Below, in pieces: positions 1 to 8,075 of a stretch of DNA of 39,612 nt. Source of the stretch: CAZCQP01 sp964500895. Its GTDB lineage: Bacteria; Bacillota; Clostridia; Lachnospirales; JAISER01. Below the pieces are notes generated by a model. That model did not search any database and had not been told where the DNA came from. It saw nothing but the letters and a program-made list of their open reading frames with translations. The position numbers and the translations under genes are program-made. The stretch lies in assembly GCA_964500895.1 (NCBI GenBank), contig CAZCQP010000024.1:1-39612 (forward strand), read 5' to 3'. How positions within the stretch are numbered: the first letter of the stretch is position 1; every line of letters starts with the position of its first letter.

Positions 1-44
1 ACAATTTTATTCATTGTTTCACCACTTATCCTAAATTGTTATCG

Positions 45-61
45 GTTAACTTTACGTTAAC
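45..61. promoter_or_regulatory. paired GTTAAC sites, candidate operator
   Basis: Two copies of the palindromic hexamer GTTAAC lie 5 bp apart (45-50 and 56-61), about 57 bp upstream of the -35 box of the first operon. The pair forms a symmetric 17-bp site. An operator for the RpiR-type regulator encoded as the third gene of this operon is a plausible reading, but nothing in the sequence proves it. Confidence 0.3.
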
Positions 62-117
62 ATATTTGGATATTTTTTTCAATACCTTGATTGTGAAAAA
101 TTTTTCCTCTTTTTTAG

Positions 118-146
118 TTGAACTTTCACAAATTTTGATGTATAAT
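118..146 (+). promoter_or_regulatory. sigma-A type promoter of the SGNH-ROK-RpiR operon
   Basis: TTGAAC (118-123) and a perfect TATAAT (141-146) are separated by exactly 17 bp. The first start codon lies 40 bp after the -10 box. This is the only strong promoter seen before the three closely spaced genes. Confidence 0.75.
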
Positions 147-186
147 AAAGCCGTTTTCATTGACGAGTTATAATTGAAAGGTGCGA

Positions 187-825
187 ATGGTTGTGGAAAA
201 AAATATTATTTTCTTTGGCGATAGCAATACCCATGGTTATGATGCCAACACAGGCGGCCGTTTTCCTGCCGCCCACCGTTTTGCTAGAATTGTAGCTAAA
301 AACCTTGGAGATGCATTTAACGTGGTGGAAGAAGGTTTAGGGGGCCGGACCACTTGCTTTGAAGACCCTCTTTCCGAGGGGCTTAACAGCATCAGCTGCA
401 TCCACCCCATTTTAATGAGCCACGAGCCCATTACACTGCTGGTCATCATGCTGGGCACCAACGACACCAAGCAGCGTTTTGGTGCAACGCCCCAAAACAT
501 TGGGGAAGGGTTGGGAAGGCTGATTCTCAAGGCGAAAAACACCCCTTGCTGGGGGCAAAATAAACCGAACATCCTTATCATCTGCCCGCCTTACATTCGC
601 AAAGCTTACGAAAGCTCTGCGGTTTTCGGCCATATGGGCGCAGGGTGCAGCGAAAAGTCTCAAGCGTTAGGGGAAGTGTACCGTGATGTTGCAGAACTTC
701 ACGGCTGCCATTATTTAGACTTTAATTTCGCCAGCATGTCTCCGGTGGATTCCATGCACCTAACCGCCGAAGACAACCATCTGTTGGCTGAAAAACTGAC
801 CAGCCTTATTCCTACGCTGGTTTAA
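187..825 (+). CDS. SGNH/GDSL-family hydrolase (esterase/acylhydrolase)
   Basis: This 212-residue protein is predicted to be a serine hydrolase acting on ester or acyl groups. The family's conserved blocks are visible: GDSN near the N-terminus with the nucleophile serine, GTND in the middle with the oxyanion/Asn block, and DSMH near the C-terminus with the catalytic Asp-His pair. There is no signal peptide, so it should be cytoplasmic. The ATG at 187 is chosen because AAAGGTG at 177-183 sits about 4 nt before it; a GTG at 181 lies inside that ribosome-binding site. It is the first gene of an operon with a ROK kinase and an RpiR regulator, which suggests deacylation of a sugar derivative before phosphorylation. 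The substrate is not readable from sequence. Confidence 0.88.
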   Translation: MVVEKNIIFFGDSNTHGYDANTGGRFPAAHRFARIVAKNLGDAFNVVEEGLGGRTTCFEDPLSEGLNSISCIHPILMSHEPITLLVIMLGTNDTKQRFGATPQNIGEGLGRLILKAKNTPCWGQNKPNILIICPPYIRKAYESSAVFGHMGAGCSEKSQALGEVYRDVAELHGCHYLDFNFASMSPVDSMHLTAEDNHLLAEKLTSLIPTLV

Positions 826-867
826 ATGCTTGGGTAAACAATTACAAGTGAGTGAGGGATGGATGCC

Positions 868-1746
868 ATGAAGGGCGCTATATTAGACATTGGGGGCACC
901 GCCATTAAATCCTGCGTATTTGTGAACGGGGAAATGCTGCAGTTGGATGAAACCCCCACCAACGCCAAGCTGGGGGGCGAACATGTAATGGCCGTGGCCG
1001 AAGGCATTCTCACCCGGCTAAAACCCTTTGATTTTATTGGCATTAGCACCACAGGGCAAGTGAACCCGGTGACCGGCACCATTATTTTTGCCAACGAAAA
1101 TGTACCGGCCTATACGGGAATGCCCATTAAAAGCCGGTTTGAAGCCACATTCGGGTGCAAGGTAACGGTGGAAAACGACGTAAATGCTGCCGCCATGGGT
1201 GAAGGTTATTGTGGGGGCGGCAAGCATTATGAAGACTTTTTGTGCCTCACCTATGGCACGGGCATTGGGGGTGCCATTGTACTGAACAAAAAGCTTTGCT
1301 ACGGCATGTCCTACAGTGCGGCAGAATTTGGGCACTTGGTCACCCATTTCGATGGCAAACCCTGCGTCTGCGGGCAAAAAGGCTGCTACGAGGCCTATGC
1401 ATCGGTAACTGCCCTGCTTCGTGAGGCCGAAAAGGTGCTGGGCTTTGCTGTTAACGGCAAGACCCTCTTTCAACATATAAACGCCGGGCATTTGGAAGCC
1501 AAGGCCGTGCTTGACCGCTGGACAGACGAAATTGTGGCCGGGTTGGCTTCACTCATTCATGTGTTTAACCCCCCCTGCATCCTGCTTGGGGGCGGCATTA
1601 TGAACGAAAAAGCCATTGTAGATACTGTCCGAGAAAAAACACTGGCACACGTTATGTCTAGCTACCGCAAAGTAAGCATTGAAAAAGCCCAGCTGGGCAA
1701 CAAAGCGGGGTTATATGGGGCCTATTACCTTGCCCAGCAAAAATAA
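868..1746 (+). CDS. ROK-family sugar kinase
   Basis: This 292-residue protein is an ATP-dependent sugar kinase of the ROK family, whose members include glucokinase, N-acetylmannosamine kinase and N-acetylglucosamine kinase. The N-terminal phosphate-binding motif DIGGTAIK, the EFGH motif and the zinc-binding cluster CVCGQKGCYE are all present, followed by LLGGGI near the C-terminus. Length is normal for the family. Start: ATG 859 would abut the GAGGG at 854-858 with no spacer, whereas ATG 868 has about 9 nt and gives MKGAILDIGGT, as is usual for ROK kinases; 868 is therefore preferred. The gene lies 42 bp after the SGNH hydrolase and 16 bp before the RpiR gene. The exact sugar is unknown; an amino sugar is suggested by the company of RpiR/SIS. 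Confidence 0.92.
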   Translation: MKGAILDIGGTAIKSCVFVNGEMLQLDETPTNAKLGGEHVMAVAEGILTRLKPFDFIGISTTGQVNPVTGTIIFANENVPAYTGMPIKSRFEATFGCKVTVENDVNAAAMGEGYCGGGKHYEDFLCLTYGTGIGGAIVLNKKLCYGMSYSAAEFGHLVTHFDGKPCVCGQKGCYEAYASVTALLREAEKVLGFAVNGKTLFQHINAGHLEAKAVLDRWTDEIVAGLASLIHVFNPPCILLGGGIMNEKAIVDTVREKTLAHVMSSYRKVSIEKAQLGNKAGLYGAYYLAQQK

Positions 1747-1762
1747 ACAGGAGGGTGCATGT

Positions 1763-2620
1763 ATGCCGCCAACAAAGGATTTGCTTACAGAAATCGTTTT
1801 AAAACGCAGCCAGTTTACAAAGTCTGAAATTAAAGTGGCTGATTTTATTACCACACAGCCCGAACAGGCGCTTTACATGTCCATATCCGATTTAGCCGAT
1901 GCCGTAGGCGTGGGTGATACCACGGTGTTTCGCTTTTGCCGAACCTTGAAGCTGGGGGGCTACCAGGAGTTTCGGATGCTGCTTGCCCAAAGCATCTCTA
2001 AAGGGCTTACAGACAACGCTTTTGTAGGCGAAATTGCCCAGGGGGATGCCATTCAGGACATTGCATCCAAGCTGCTGGCCAGCAACATTGCCGCCCTGAA
2101 TGACACCTTCAACCTTTTGAACTACACCGCCATTCACGAAACCGTTCAACTGATGCATAACGCCCGGTCTATTTTGTTTTTCGGTGCAGGAAGCTCGGGG
2201 GTTTCGGCCATGGAAGCTGCCAGCAAGTTCATCCGCATTCTGCCCAACGTGGTGTGCTACCCCGATTCCCATACCTACGCCATGAAGGCCTCCTTAATGC
2301 ATGAACAAGACCTGGCGGTGGCCATATCCTATTCGGGTTCCACCAAAGACGTGATAGAAGCGCTGGCACTGGCAAAAAAGGGCAATTGCCCCACCGTGTG
2401 CATCACACGCTACAGCAAATCGCCCATTACCAATCATGCAGACATTGTGCTGTCCTGTGCCTCTAACGAGGGGCCGTTTCAGGGTGGATCACTGTCTGCT
2501 AAAGTGTCTCAGCTCTTCATTTTAGATATTTTGTTTGCGGAGTATTTTAAAGCCTATTACGATGATTCCAAAAACAACAAAGAAAAAACCACCGGCGCCA
2601 TTTCACAAAAGCTTTTGTAA
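1763..2620 (+). CDS. RpiR/MurR-family transcriptional regulator
   Basis: This 285-residue regulator has an N-terminal winged helix-turn-helix of the RpiR type (about residues 1-77; ISDLADAVGVGDTTVFRFCR region) and a C-terminal SIS domain that binds phosphosugars (about residues 125-255; FFGAGSSG and SYSGSTKD are typical SIS phosphate loops). Family members sense sugar phosphates such as MurNAc-6-P or ManNAc-6-P. It probably controls its own operon in response to the product of the preceding kinase. ATG 1763 is chosen because AGGAGGG at 1749-1755 lies 7 nt before it. A longer reading frame upstream overlaps the kinase and is not needed. Confidence 0.92.
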   Translation: MPPTKDLLTEIVLKRSQFTKSEIKVADFITTQPEQALYMSISDLADAVGVGDTTVFRFCRTLKLGGYQEFRMLLAQSISKGLTDNAFVGEIAQGDAIQDIASKLLASNIAALNDTFNLLNYTAIHETVQLMHNARSILFFGAGSSGVSAMEAASKFIRILPNVVCYPDSHTYAMKASLMHEQDLAVAISYSGSTKDVIEALALAKKGNCPTVCITRYSKSPITNHADIVLSCASNEGPFQGGSLSAKVSQLFILDILFAEYFKAYYDDSKNNKEKTTGAISQKLL

Positions 2621-2639
2621 GGGCCGGTTTAAAAAATCA

Positions 2640-2679
2640 TTTTTAGGGGGTCACCAATATTTTGGTCACCCCCTAAAAA
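2640..2679. terminator. strong hairpin after the RpiR operon, possible bidirectional terminator
   Basis: AGGGGGTCACC (2645-2655) can pair with GGTCACCCCCT (2664-2674) with one C-C mismatch. The stem is extended by five A-T pairs (2640-2644 with 2675-2679). On the minus strand the stem is followed after a few bases by six T; on the plus strand no T-run follows. It could end the RpiR operon or back up the tRNA terminator. Confidence 0.5.
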
Positions 2680-2683
2680 ACAT

Positions 2684-2710
2684 AAAAAAAGCTGCCAAAC
2701 ATGTTTGACA
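2684..2710 (-). terminator. intrinsic terminator of the tRNA-Leu gene
   Basis: Read on the minus strand, an 8-bp stem (2703-2710 with 2693-2700, one G-T pair, 2-nt apex) is followed within 3 nt by seven T (2684-2690). It begins 10 bp past the tRNA 3' end. Confidence 0.7.
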
Positions 2711-2720
2711 ACTTTCAATA

Positions 2721-2804
2721 TGCACCCGAAGGGACTTGAACCCCCACTTTCTTGCGAAAATATGGACCTGAACCATACGCGTCTGCCAATTCCGCCACGG
2801 GTGC
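2721..2804 (-). tRNA. tRNA-Leu, anticodon CAG
   Basis: The minus strand folds into a complete class II tRNA of 84 nt. The acceptor stem GCACCCG pairs with CGGGTGC, followed by discriminator A at 2721. The anticodon stem is TATGG/CCATA with loop TTCAGGT, giving anticodon CAG (complement at 2768-2770), which reads CUG leucine codons. The long variable arm TTTC-GCAA-GAAA is typical of tRNA-Leu, and the T-loop is TTCAAGT. The 3' CCA is not encoded. The T-stem contains two G-U pairs. Confidence 0.96.
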
Positions 2805-2806
2805 TT

Positions 2807-2879
2807 ATGCGCAACTTTGAATGCTTTCTCTTGTTACGGTGCTTGTCCACCGGCCTAAGAGCGCCTCACCTAAGCGCAT
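2807..2879 (-). ncRNA. structured leader RNA between promoter and tRNA-Leu
   Basis: On the minus strand the ~73 nt between the predicted start site (about 2877) and the tRNA form three nested stems. ATGCGC (2874-2879) pairs with GCGCAT (2807-2812), CTCTT (2857-2861) with AAGAG (2828-2832), and CGGTG (2848-2852) with CACCG (2837-2841). The outer stem spans the whole leader and ends 2 nt before the mature tRNA 5' end. RNase P would be expected to release it as a separate small RNA. No known family fits; see findings. Confidence 0.45.
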
Positions 2880-2883
2880 GGTT

Positions 2884-2912
2884 ATTATGCCATAAAACTT
2901 TAAAAAATGCAA
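2884..2912 (-). promoter_or_regulatory. promoter of tRNA-Leu
   Basis: On the minus strand TTGCAT (2907-2912) and CATAAT (2884-2889) are separated by 17 bp, with an extended -10 TGG directly before the -10 box. It lies just past the end of the upstream BofC_C-like gene. Confidence 0.65.
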
Positions 2913-2925
2913 GTGTTTTTTTTAA

Positions 2926-3507
2926 TTAAGAGCTGAAATCCTCCATCACCCGTATGAGCTCGGCTTCTCCAACCACCAAAACCCCATTTTCCAGCCTTTC
3001 TCGCTCGTCTTGGCTTAGTGCACTCACCGGTTTATCCGTCATTTCTTTTAAACGCACCCCGTTTACCGGGTTTTGATAAAAGACTGATACAAAGCCGTCC
3101 TGAATGCCCACAATGTAATGCTGAACACTTCTGCCTTCAATTTCCTTGCGCATCATCACTTTATCTTTGGAAAAGCTTAGAATTTCCCAGTCTGAAAAAA
3201 GGCTCACCAGCTTTTCCCTGTCCATGTTCAGCAAAAAGTAGGGTGCTTTTTCTTCCGAAACTTCCGTGGTGCCGTCCTGTGTGTACACGTATTCGTAAAC
3301 CATCATGGTTTCCGGCCCAATGCGTATGGTTAAATCTGGGGAAGGCACGGCCATGCTGGCAGCCACTGCCCCTGCATGGTTTGCAACCGGCAGCTCTTTT
3401 TGCGCTGCTTGCGGCTTTGCAAACATACGAAAGCCTGCAATAACGCCAATAAGCGCCAACGCCACACATGCAAACACCACCAATAATATTTTTAAATATT
3501 TTTCCAT
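2926..3507 (-). CDS. membrane-anchored protein with BofC C-terminal-like domain
   Basis: This 193-residue protein has one N-terminal membrane segment (about residues 8-28, LLVVFACVALALIGVIAG) and an extracytoplasmic remainder. The second half has features of the BofC C-terminal domain: a YVYTQDG strand, then LSDEE-like acidic stretches, YIVGIQDGFVSVFY, and a C-terminal segment with TDKPVSALSQDERERLENG. In Bacillus, BofC regulates the SpoIVB protease in the sigma-K checkpoint; in Clostridia proteins of this type are usually uncharacterised. The start is supported by AAAAGGAGAG about 7 nt upstream. It is transcribed divergently from the FAD/Rieske gene and towards the tRNA. The domain call rests on recalled family pattern and is moderate. 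Confidence 0.7.
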   Translation of the reverse strand: MEKYLKILLVVFACVALALIGVIAGFRMFAKPQAAQKELPVANHAGAVAASMAVPSPDLTIRIGPETMMVYEYVYTQDGTTEVSEEKAPYFLLNMDREKLVSLFSDWEILSFSKDKVMMRKEIEGRSVQHYIVGIQDGFVSVFYQNPVNGVRLKEMTDKPVSALSQDERERLENGVLVVGEAELIRVMEDFSS

Positions 3508-3626
3508 AGGTGTCTCTCCTTTTATTGGAAAGGATTGACAAAATTGTTAAGTTTTATACGGTATGTCTAAAACTTTTGCCAGCAATACTAAGAAAAATAC
3601 TAAGGAATAAGGAAGGGAGGCCACCC

Positions 3627-4934
3627 ATGCAATCCGTTTGGAGCGACAGTGTTCAAATGCAAACATTTCCAGCCCTGAAAGGGGATGCCAAAACTGGGGT
3701 ACTGGTGATAGGCGGGGGACTGGCCGGCGTTTTGTGCACCTATTTTTTGCAGGAAGCCGGGGCAGACGTGATGTTGGTGGAGGCCAAGCGCATTGGCAGC
3801 GGCATCACCAAAAACACCACCGCCAAGATTACCGCACAGCACGGGCTTATTTACGACCAACTCATTCAGCACGCTGGCATTCAAAAGGCCAAACAATATC
3901 TTGAAGCCAACCTGTGGGCTGTTAACAAATACAAAACATTGTGCGCACAAGCCCATATGTCCTGCGGCTTTGAAGAAAAAAGTTCTTATGTGTATACCTT
4001 AAAGCAAAAAAATAAAATTTTAGCAGAAGTATCTGCCCTTAAAAAATTGGGGTTTCCCGGAGAATTTGTGAAAGACATTCCCCTGCCCTTGCCGGTTACA
4101 GGTGCCGTTAAATTTCCCGGGCAGGGTCAGTTTAACCCCCTGCAATTTTTACAGGCGTTGTCCAAAGACCTTAAAATATACGAAAACACCATGGTAGAGC
4201 GTGTGAAAGGCACGGTAGCGGAAACGGCAAATGGCCATATCACCGCAAGCAAAATCATTGTGGCCACCCATTATCCCATCTTAAAGAAAGCCATTCCGGG
4301 GCTGTACTTTATGAAGTTGTACCAGCACCGTTCTTACGTGCTTGCCCTAGAAAATGCCAAAAATGTGGAGGGCATGTACGTGGATGAAGCCCAAAAAGGG
4401 TTGTCCTTCCGCAACTATAAAGGATTGTTGCTGCTGGGCGGGGGTGACCACCGCACAGGCAAAACCGGAGGTTGCTGGGAGGAATTGCGCCGTTTTGCCC
4501 ATGCCCATTACCCCAATGCCACAGAAAAATACGCCTGGGCCACCCAAGACTGCATGAGCCTGGACAGTGTGCCCTACATCGGCCAGTATACCGCCGGAAA
4601 CTCAGACATTTACGTGGCCACCGGCTTTAACAAATGGGGCATGACCTCCTCCATGGTTAGCGCACAGCTGCTGGCAGATATGATTTTAGGCATACAAAAC
4701 AAAAACCGCCCGGTGTTTAATCCGGCACGGTCTATGTTAAAAAAACAACTGTTCTGCAACCTGGGGGAAAGCACTTTAAACCTGCTAACCCCCACATTTC
4801 CACGGTGCCCCCATATGGGGTGCGCCTTAAAATGGAACAAAGCCGAGCGCACCTGGGACTGCCCTTGCCATGGCTCCCGGTTTAATCAACAAGGGGACCT
4901 GATTGACAACCCGGCGCAAATTCGGCGTAAGTAA
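3627..4934 (+). CDS. FAD-dependent oxidoreductase with C-terminal Rieske [2Fe-2S] domain
   Basis: This 435-residue protein begins with a DAO-type FAD-binding fold: the dinucleotide motif VIGGGLAG lies near residue 30, followed by an acidic VEAKRIGSG region. It ends with a small Rieske domain whose cluster ligands are visible as CPH (with GC after it) and CPCH about 15 residues later. The protein has no export signal. Members are common in anaerobic Firmicutes, but their substrate is largely undefined. ATG 3627 is preferred because AAGGGAGG (3613-3620) lies 6 nt upstream; the frame remains open further upstream but lacks a ribosome site. The C-terminus stops soon after the Rieske loop (DNPA), which makes the domain rather short. 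The gene converges on purE with only 10 bp between stop codons and no obvious terminator. Confidence 0.88.
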   Translation: MQSVWSDSVQMQTFPALKGDAKTGVLVIGGGLAGVLCTYFLQEAGADVMLVEAKRIGSGITKNTTAKITAQHGLIYDQLIQHAGIQKAKQYLEANLWAVNKYKTLCAQAHMSCGFEEKSSYVYTLKQKNKILAEVSALKKLGFPGEFVKDIPLPLPVTGAVKFPGQGQFNPLQFLQALSKDLKIYENTMVERVKGTVAETANGHITASKIIVATHYPILKKAIPGLYFMKLYQHRSYVLALENAKNVEGMYVDEAQKGLSFRNYKGLLLLGGGDHRTGKTGGCWEELRRFAHAHYPNATEKYAWATQDCMSLDSVPYIGQYTAGNSDIYVATGFNKWGMTSSMVSAQLLADMILGIQNKNRPVFNPARSMLKKQLFCNLGESTLNLLTPTFPRCPHMGCALKWNKAERTWDCPCHGSRFNQQGDLIDNPAQIRRK

Positions 4935-4944
4935 CCGCCACCCC

Positions 4945-5463
4945 TTACATGTGGGTTAAGTAAGCGTCGTAGCCTTCCAGTTCTAATGTTTGAGCCTTGT
5001 CCAGCACCATTTCCTCAAGGCTCTTTTTGTATGCCACCACTTTATCACGAATGGTTATATCAGAAGCCCCCAAAATCTGGGCGGCCAAAATACCAGCGTT
5101 CTTTCCGCCTCCAATGGCCACTGTGGCCACCGGTACCCCGGGGGGCATTTGCACGATGGAATACAAGGAATCCACCCCGCTTAATGTTTTGGTTTGAATG
5201 GGCACCCCAATCACAGGCAGGGCGGTATAGGCGGCCATCATTCCCGGCAAATGGGCGGCGCCCCCTGCCCCGGCAATGATAACCCCCATGCCGGATTCTT
5301 CCGCATGAACCGCAAATTCCTCCAGCCGCTTGGGTGTACGGTGGGCGGACACAATGGTCATTTCATAGCCAATGTCAAAGCTATCCAGCATGGCCGCCGC
5401 TTCTTTCATACAGGGCAAATCTGAATCGCTACCCATCACAATACCTATTTGAATGTTGGCCAT
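4945..5463 (-). CDS. purE: PurE, N5-carboxyaminoimidazole ribonucleotide mutase
   Basis: PurE converts N5-CAIR to CAIR in de novo purine synthesis. The 172-residue protein shows the class I pattern: GSDSDLP near the N-terminus, SAHRTP, and AGAGGAAHLPGM. PurK directly upstream makes its substrate, which supports the bacterial two-step route rather than the PurE class II carboxylase. Its ribosome site AAAGGAGAG lies at the 3' end of purK, with a gap of 9 bp between the genes. It is the last gene of the purine operon, and no terminator is visible between it and the convergent FAD/Rieske gene. Confidence 0.97.
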   Translation of the reverse strand: MANIQIGIVMGSDSDLPCMKEAAAMLDSFDIGYEMTIVSAHRTPKRLEEFAVHAEESGMGVIIAGAGGAAHLPGMMAAYTALPVIGVPIQTKTLSGVDSLYSIVQMPPGVPVATVAIGGGKNAGILAAQILGASDITIRDKVVAYKKSLEEMVLDKAQTLELEGYDAYLTHM

Positions 5464-5472
5464 AAAGCTGCT

Positions 5473-6624
5473 TCACTCTCCTTTAATCACAAGGTTTTCC
5501 CAGGCGTTTTGGGCGTTCCTAGCCGCTTCCTCCACGGTGGAGGCAATGGCGGTTAAGTGGCCCATTTTCCGGCCATACGCCACTTTTTGCTTGCCGTACA
5601 GGTGCAGCGTGATTCCGGGAATGGCCAGCGCCTTTTCTGCCCCGTAAGTGGTGGCTTCCCCTGGTGGGTTGTCCCCCAGCAAGTTGCGCATGACCACAGG
5701 TGTGAGCAGCTGGGCAGAGCCTAAAGGCAGCCCGGCGATGGCCCGGATATGCTGTTCAAACTGGCTGACGGCACAGGCTTCAATGGTGTAATGCCCAGAA
5801 TTGTGGGGGCGAGGGGCGATTTCATTAATGAGCACGTCCCCGTCCTTGGTCACAAACATTTCCACACAAAACATGCCCACCCCTTCAAAGACGGCCATGG
5901 TTTCCTTGGCCAGTGCCATGGCCTTTTCAAAGGCAGCAGGGGCAACGGCAGCAGGCACACGGGTTTCGTGCAGAATGCTGTCCTGGTGGCGGTTTTCTGC
6001 CACGGGGTACACCCGCACATCCCCGTCTTTCCCTCGGCAGGATAAAACAGAGATTTCCTTTTCAAAAGGCACAAACTTTTCGGCCATGAGAGGTACTTCC
6101 CCGCCCTTTAATGCGGTAAAAGCCGCAGCAATTTCTTCCTGGCTTTTCACCAAGGCGTTGCCTTTACCGTCATAGCCCTGGGTGCAGGCTTTGAGCATGA
6201 AGGGGTAGCCAAATGTTTCCCCTGCAGCTTCAATGTCTGCCACATCTTGAACTGCCATAAATTCCGGCACAGGCAACCCGCTTTTTTGCAAGGTTTCCTT
6301 TTGAGACAGCTTATTTTGAATGATGCGCAAGCTGCCCGGCGTGGGGTATACCGGGTGGCCTTCCTGGGCTAGCTCTAAAAGCACCCCTGTGTCAATGTGC
6401 TCCAATTCATAAGTAAGCACATCCGTTTGGGCGGCCAGCTCACGGATGGCAGCCTGGTCGTAAAAATTTGCCACAATGTGCCCATCCGCAATGGAATGGG
6501 CGGGGCAATCGGGGGTTGGGTCTAAAATGACCACGGTAAAGCCCATCTTTTTGGCTTCCAGAATCATCATCTTCCCCAGCTGCCCGCCGCCGATAATGCC
6601 TATCTTTTGCTTAAATGGGTTCAT
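5473..6624 (-). CDS. purK: PurK, N5-carboxyaminoimidazole ribonucleotide synthase
   Basis: PurK is the ATP-grasp enzyme that carboxylates AIR to N5-CAIR using bicarbonate. The 383-residue protein starts with IGIIGGGQLGKMM, the typical N-terminal motif, and later carries NEIAPRPHNSGHYT, the PurK signature. The preferred ATG (6622-6624) has GAGGG about 8 nt upstream, formed from the purB stop region. An alternative in-frame ATG at 6637-6639 overlaps the purB stop as ATGA but has no ribosome site. Translational coupling to purB is likely either way. Confidence 0.96.
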   Translation of the reverse strand: MNPFKQKIGIIGGGQLGKMMILEAKKMGFTVVILDPTPDCPAHSIADGHIVANFYDQAAIRELAAQTDVLTYELEHIDTGVLLELAQEGHPVYPTPGSLRIIQNKLSQKETLQKSGLPVPEFMAVQDVADIEAAGETFGYPFMLKACTQGYDGKGNALVKSQEEIAAAFTALKGGEVPLMAEKFVPFEKEISVLSCRGKDGDVRVYPVAENRHQDSILHETRVPAAVAPAAFEKAMALAKETMAVFEGVGMFCVEMFVTKDGDVLINEIAPRPHNSGHYTIEACAVSQFEQHIRAIAGLPLGSAQLLTPVVMRNLLGDNPPGEATTYGAEKALAIPGITLHLYGKQKVAYGRKMGHLTAIASTVEEAARNAQNAWENLVIKGE

Positions 6625-6635
6625 ATCCGCTGCCC

Positions 6636-8066
6636 TCATACGTGCAAGTGGGCGCTGATGGTTTTGTATTCCGGGTTAGCCTCCAACAGCGGTTTGATAT
6701 GGGTTTGCAAAAATTCCTCCGTTTGTTCCTGCGCACGGCCTGTGAACGCCAGCGGCTCTACAATGGCTTGCAGAGAGGGCAAATCAATGTCAAATTCCGG
6801 GTCTGCGGCAATGCGCTCTAATAGGTCGTTGGAACGGCCTTCTTCTTTCACCTGTGCGGCGGCGGCCATGGCATGGGTGCGAATGCGCTCATGGAGTTCC
6901 TGCCGGTTGCCGCCTTTTTTCACAGCGGCCATCAACACGGCTTCCGTGGCCATGAAAGGCAGTTCGGCGGCCACATGGGCAGCGATGACCTTCGGGTATA
7001 CCACCAGGCCATCGGTTACGTTGATGAAAATGTCCAATATGCCGTCGGCGGCCAAAAAGGCTTCTGCCATGGCCAGCCGTTTGTTGGCGCTGTCGTCCAA
7101 GGTGCGCTCAAACCACTGGGTGGCGGCGGTAAAAGGCGCATTTTGGGCGGTGCACATTAAATGCCGGGCCAAAGCCGCAATCCGCTCACTGCGCATGGGG
7201 TTTCTTTTGTATGGCATAGCGGAAGAACCAATTTGGTTCTTTTCAAAAGGCTCTTCCATTTCTTTTAAGTTCTGCAACAGGCGCAAGTCGTTGGAAAACT
7301 TGGCCGCAGTTTGGGCGATGCCGCTTAAACAGGCCGTGATTTTGGCGTCCATTTTCCGGGTAACCGTCTGGCCGGAAACCGGCACGCTGTCTTGAAAGCC
7401 CATTTTTTCCACCACACGTTTTTCCAGTGCTTTCACCTTCTCGTGGTCGCCGTCAAACAAGTATAAAAAGCTCATTTGGGTGCCGGTGGTGCCTTTCACC
7501 CCACGAAGTTTCAGCCCTTCTATCACATGGGTCACTTCTTCAAAGTCCAGCAAAAGGTCATACAGCCACAAACAAGCCCGTTTGCCCACGGTGGTGAGCT
7601 GGGCTGGCTGGAAGTGGGTAAAACCAAGGGCGGGCATGGCTTTGTGCTTTTCTGCAAAAGCAGCCAGGTTGCCCATCACAGCCAGCAGTTTCACTTTCAA
7701 ATGCGCTAACGCTTCTTTCATAATGATGATGTCGGCGTTGTCCGTCACGTAACAGCTGGTAGCCCCCAAGTGCATGATGGGCGCAGCCACTTCCGCTTGC
7801 TTGCCAAACGCATACACATGGGCCATCACGTCGTGGCGCACTTCTTTTTCCCGGGCGGCCGCCACGTCGTAGTTAATGTCTGTGGCATGGGCTTTCATGG
7901 CTTCAATTTGTTCCTCGGTTATGGGCAAGCCCAGTTCTTTTTCTGCTTCCGCCAGGGCAATCCACAGTTTGCGCCAAGTGACGAACTTCTTTTCTTCGGA
8001 AAACAGGTGTTGCATGTGCTTTCCGGCATACCGTTGGCTAAAAGGTGATTGATACAAATCGTGCAT
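6636..8066 (-). CDS. purB: PurB, adenylosuccinate lyase
   Basis: PurB catalyses two fumarate-releasing steps: SAICAR to AICAR, and adenylosuccinate to AMP. The 476-residue protein belongs to the fumarase/aspartase superfamily. It carries the signature loop GSSAMPYKRNPM and the active-site segments LGATSCYVTDNAD and TTVGKRACLW. Length is normal for the family. The start is supported by ATAGGAGACG. It lies 9 bp after purL and overlaps the longest purK reading frame by an ATGA. Confidence 0.97.
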   Translation of the reverse strand: MHDLYQSPFSQRYAGKHMQHLFSEEKKFVTWRKLWIALAEAEKELGLPITEEQIEAMKAHATDINYDVAAAREKEVRHDVMAHVYAFGKQAEVAAPIMHLGATSCYVTDNADIIIMKEALAHLKVKLLAVMGNLAAFAEKHKAMPALGFTHFQPAQLTTVGKRACLWLYDLLLDFEEVTHVIEGLKLRGVKGTTGTQMSFLYLFDGDHEKVKALEKRVVEKMGFQDSVPVSGQTVTRKMDAKITACLSGIAQTAAKFSNDLRLLQNLKEMEEPFEKNQIGSSAMPYKRNPMRSERIAALARHLMCTAQNAPFTAATQWFERTLDDSANKRLAMAEAFLAADGILDIFINVTDGLVVYPKVIAAHVAAELPFMATEAVLMAAVKKGGNRQELHERIRTHAMAAAAQVKEEGRSNDLLERIAADPEFDIDLPSLQAIVEPLAFTGRAQEQTEEFLQTHIKPLLEANPEYKTISAHLHV

Positions 8067-8075
8067 AAACGTCTC

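Noticed and set aside
2807..2879. M-box (Mg2+) riboswitch suggested by TTAGGTGAGGC
   Set aside because: The leader is under half the usual length, lacks the further conserved M-box segments, and precedes a tRNA rather than a transporter gene.
3535..3563. Promoter for the FAD/Rieske gene (TTGACA at 3535)
   Set aside because: The -35 is perfect, but TATACG lies only 14 bp away and no good -10 occurs at 16-18 bp, so the assignment is uncertain.
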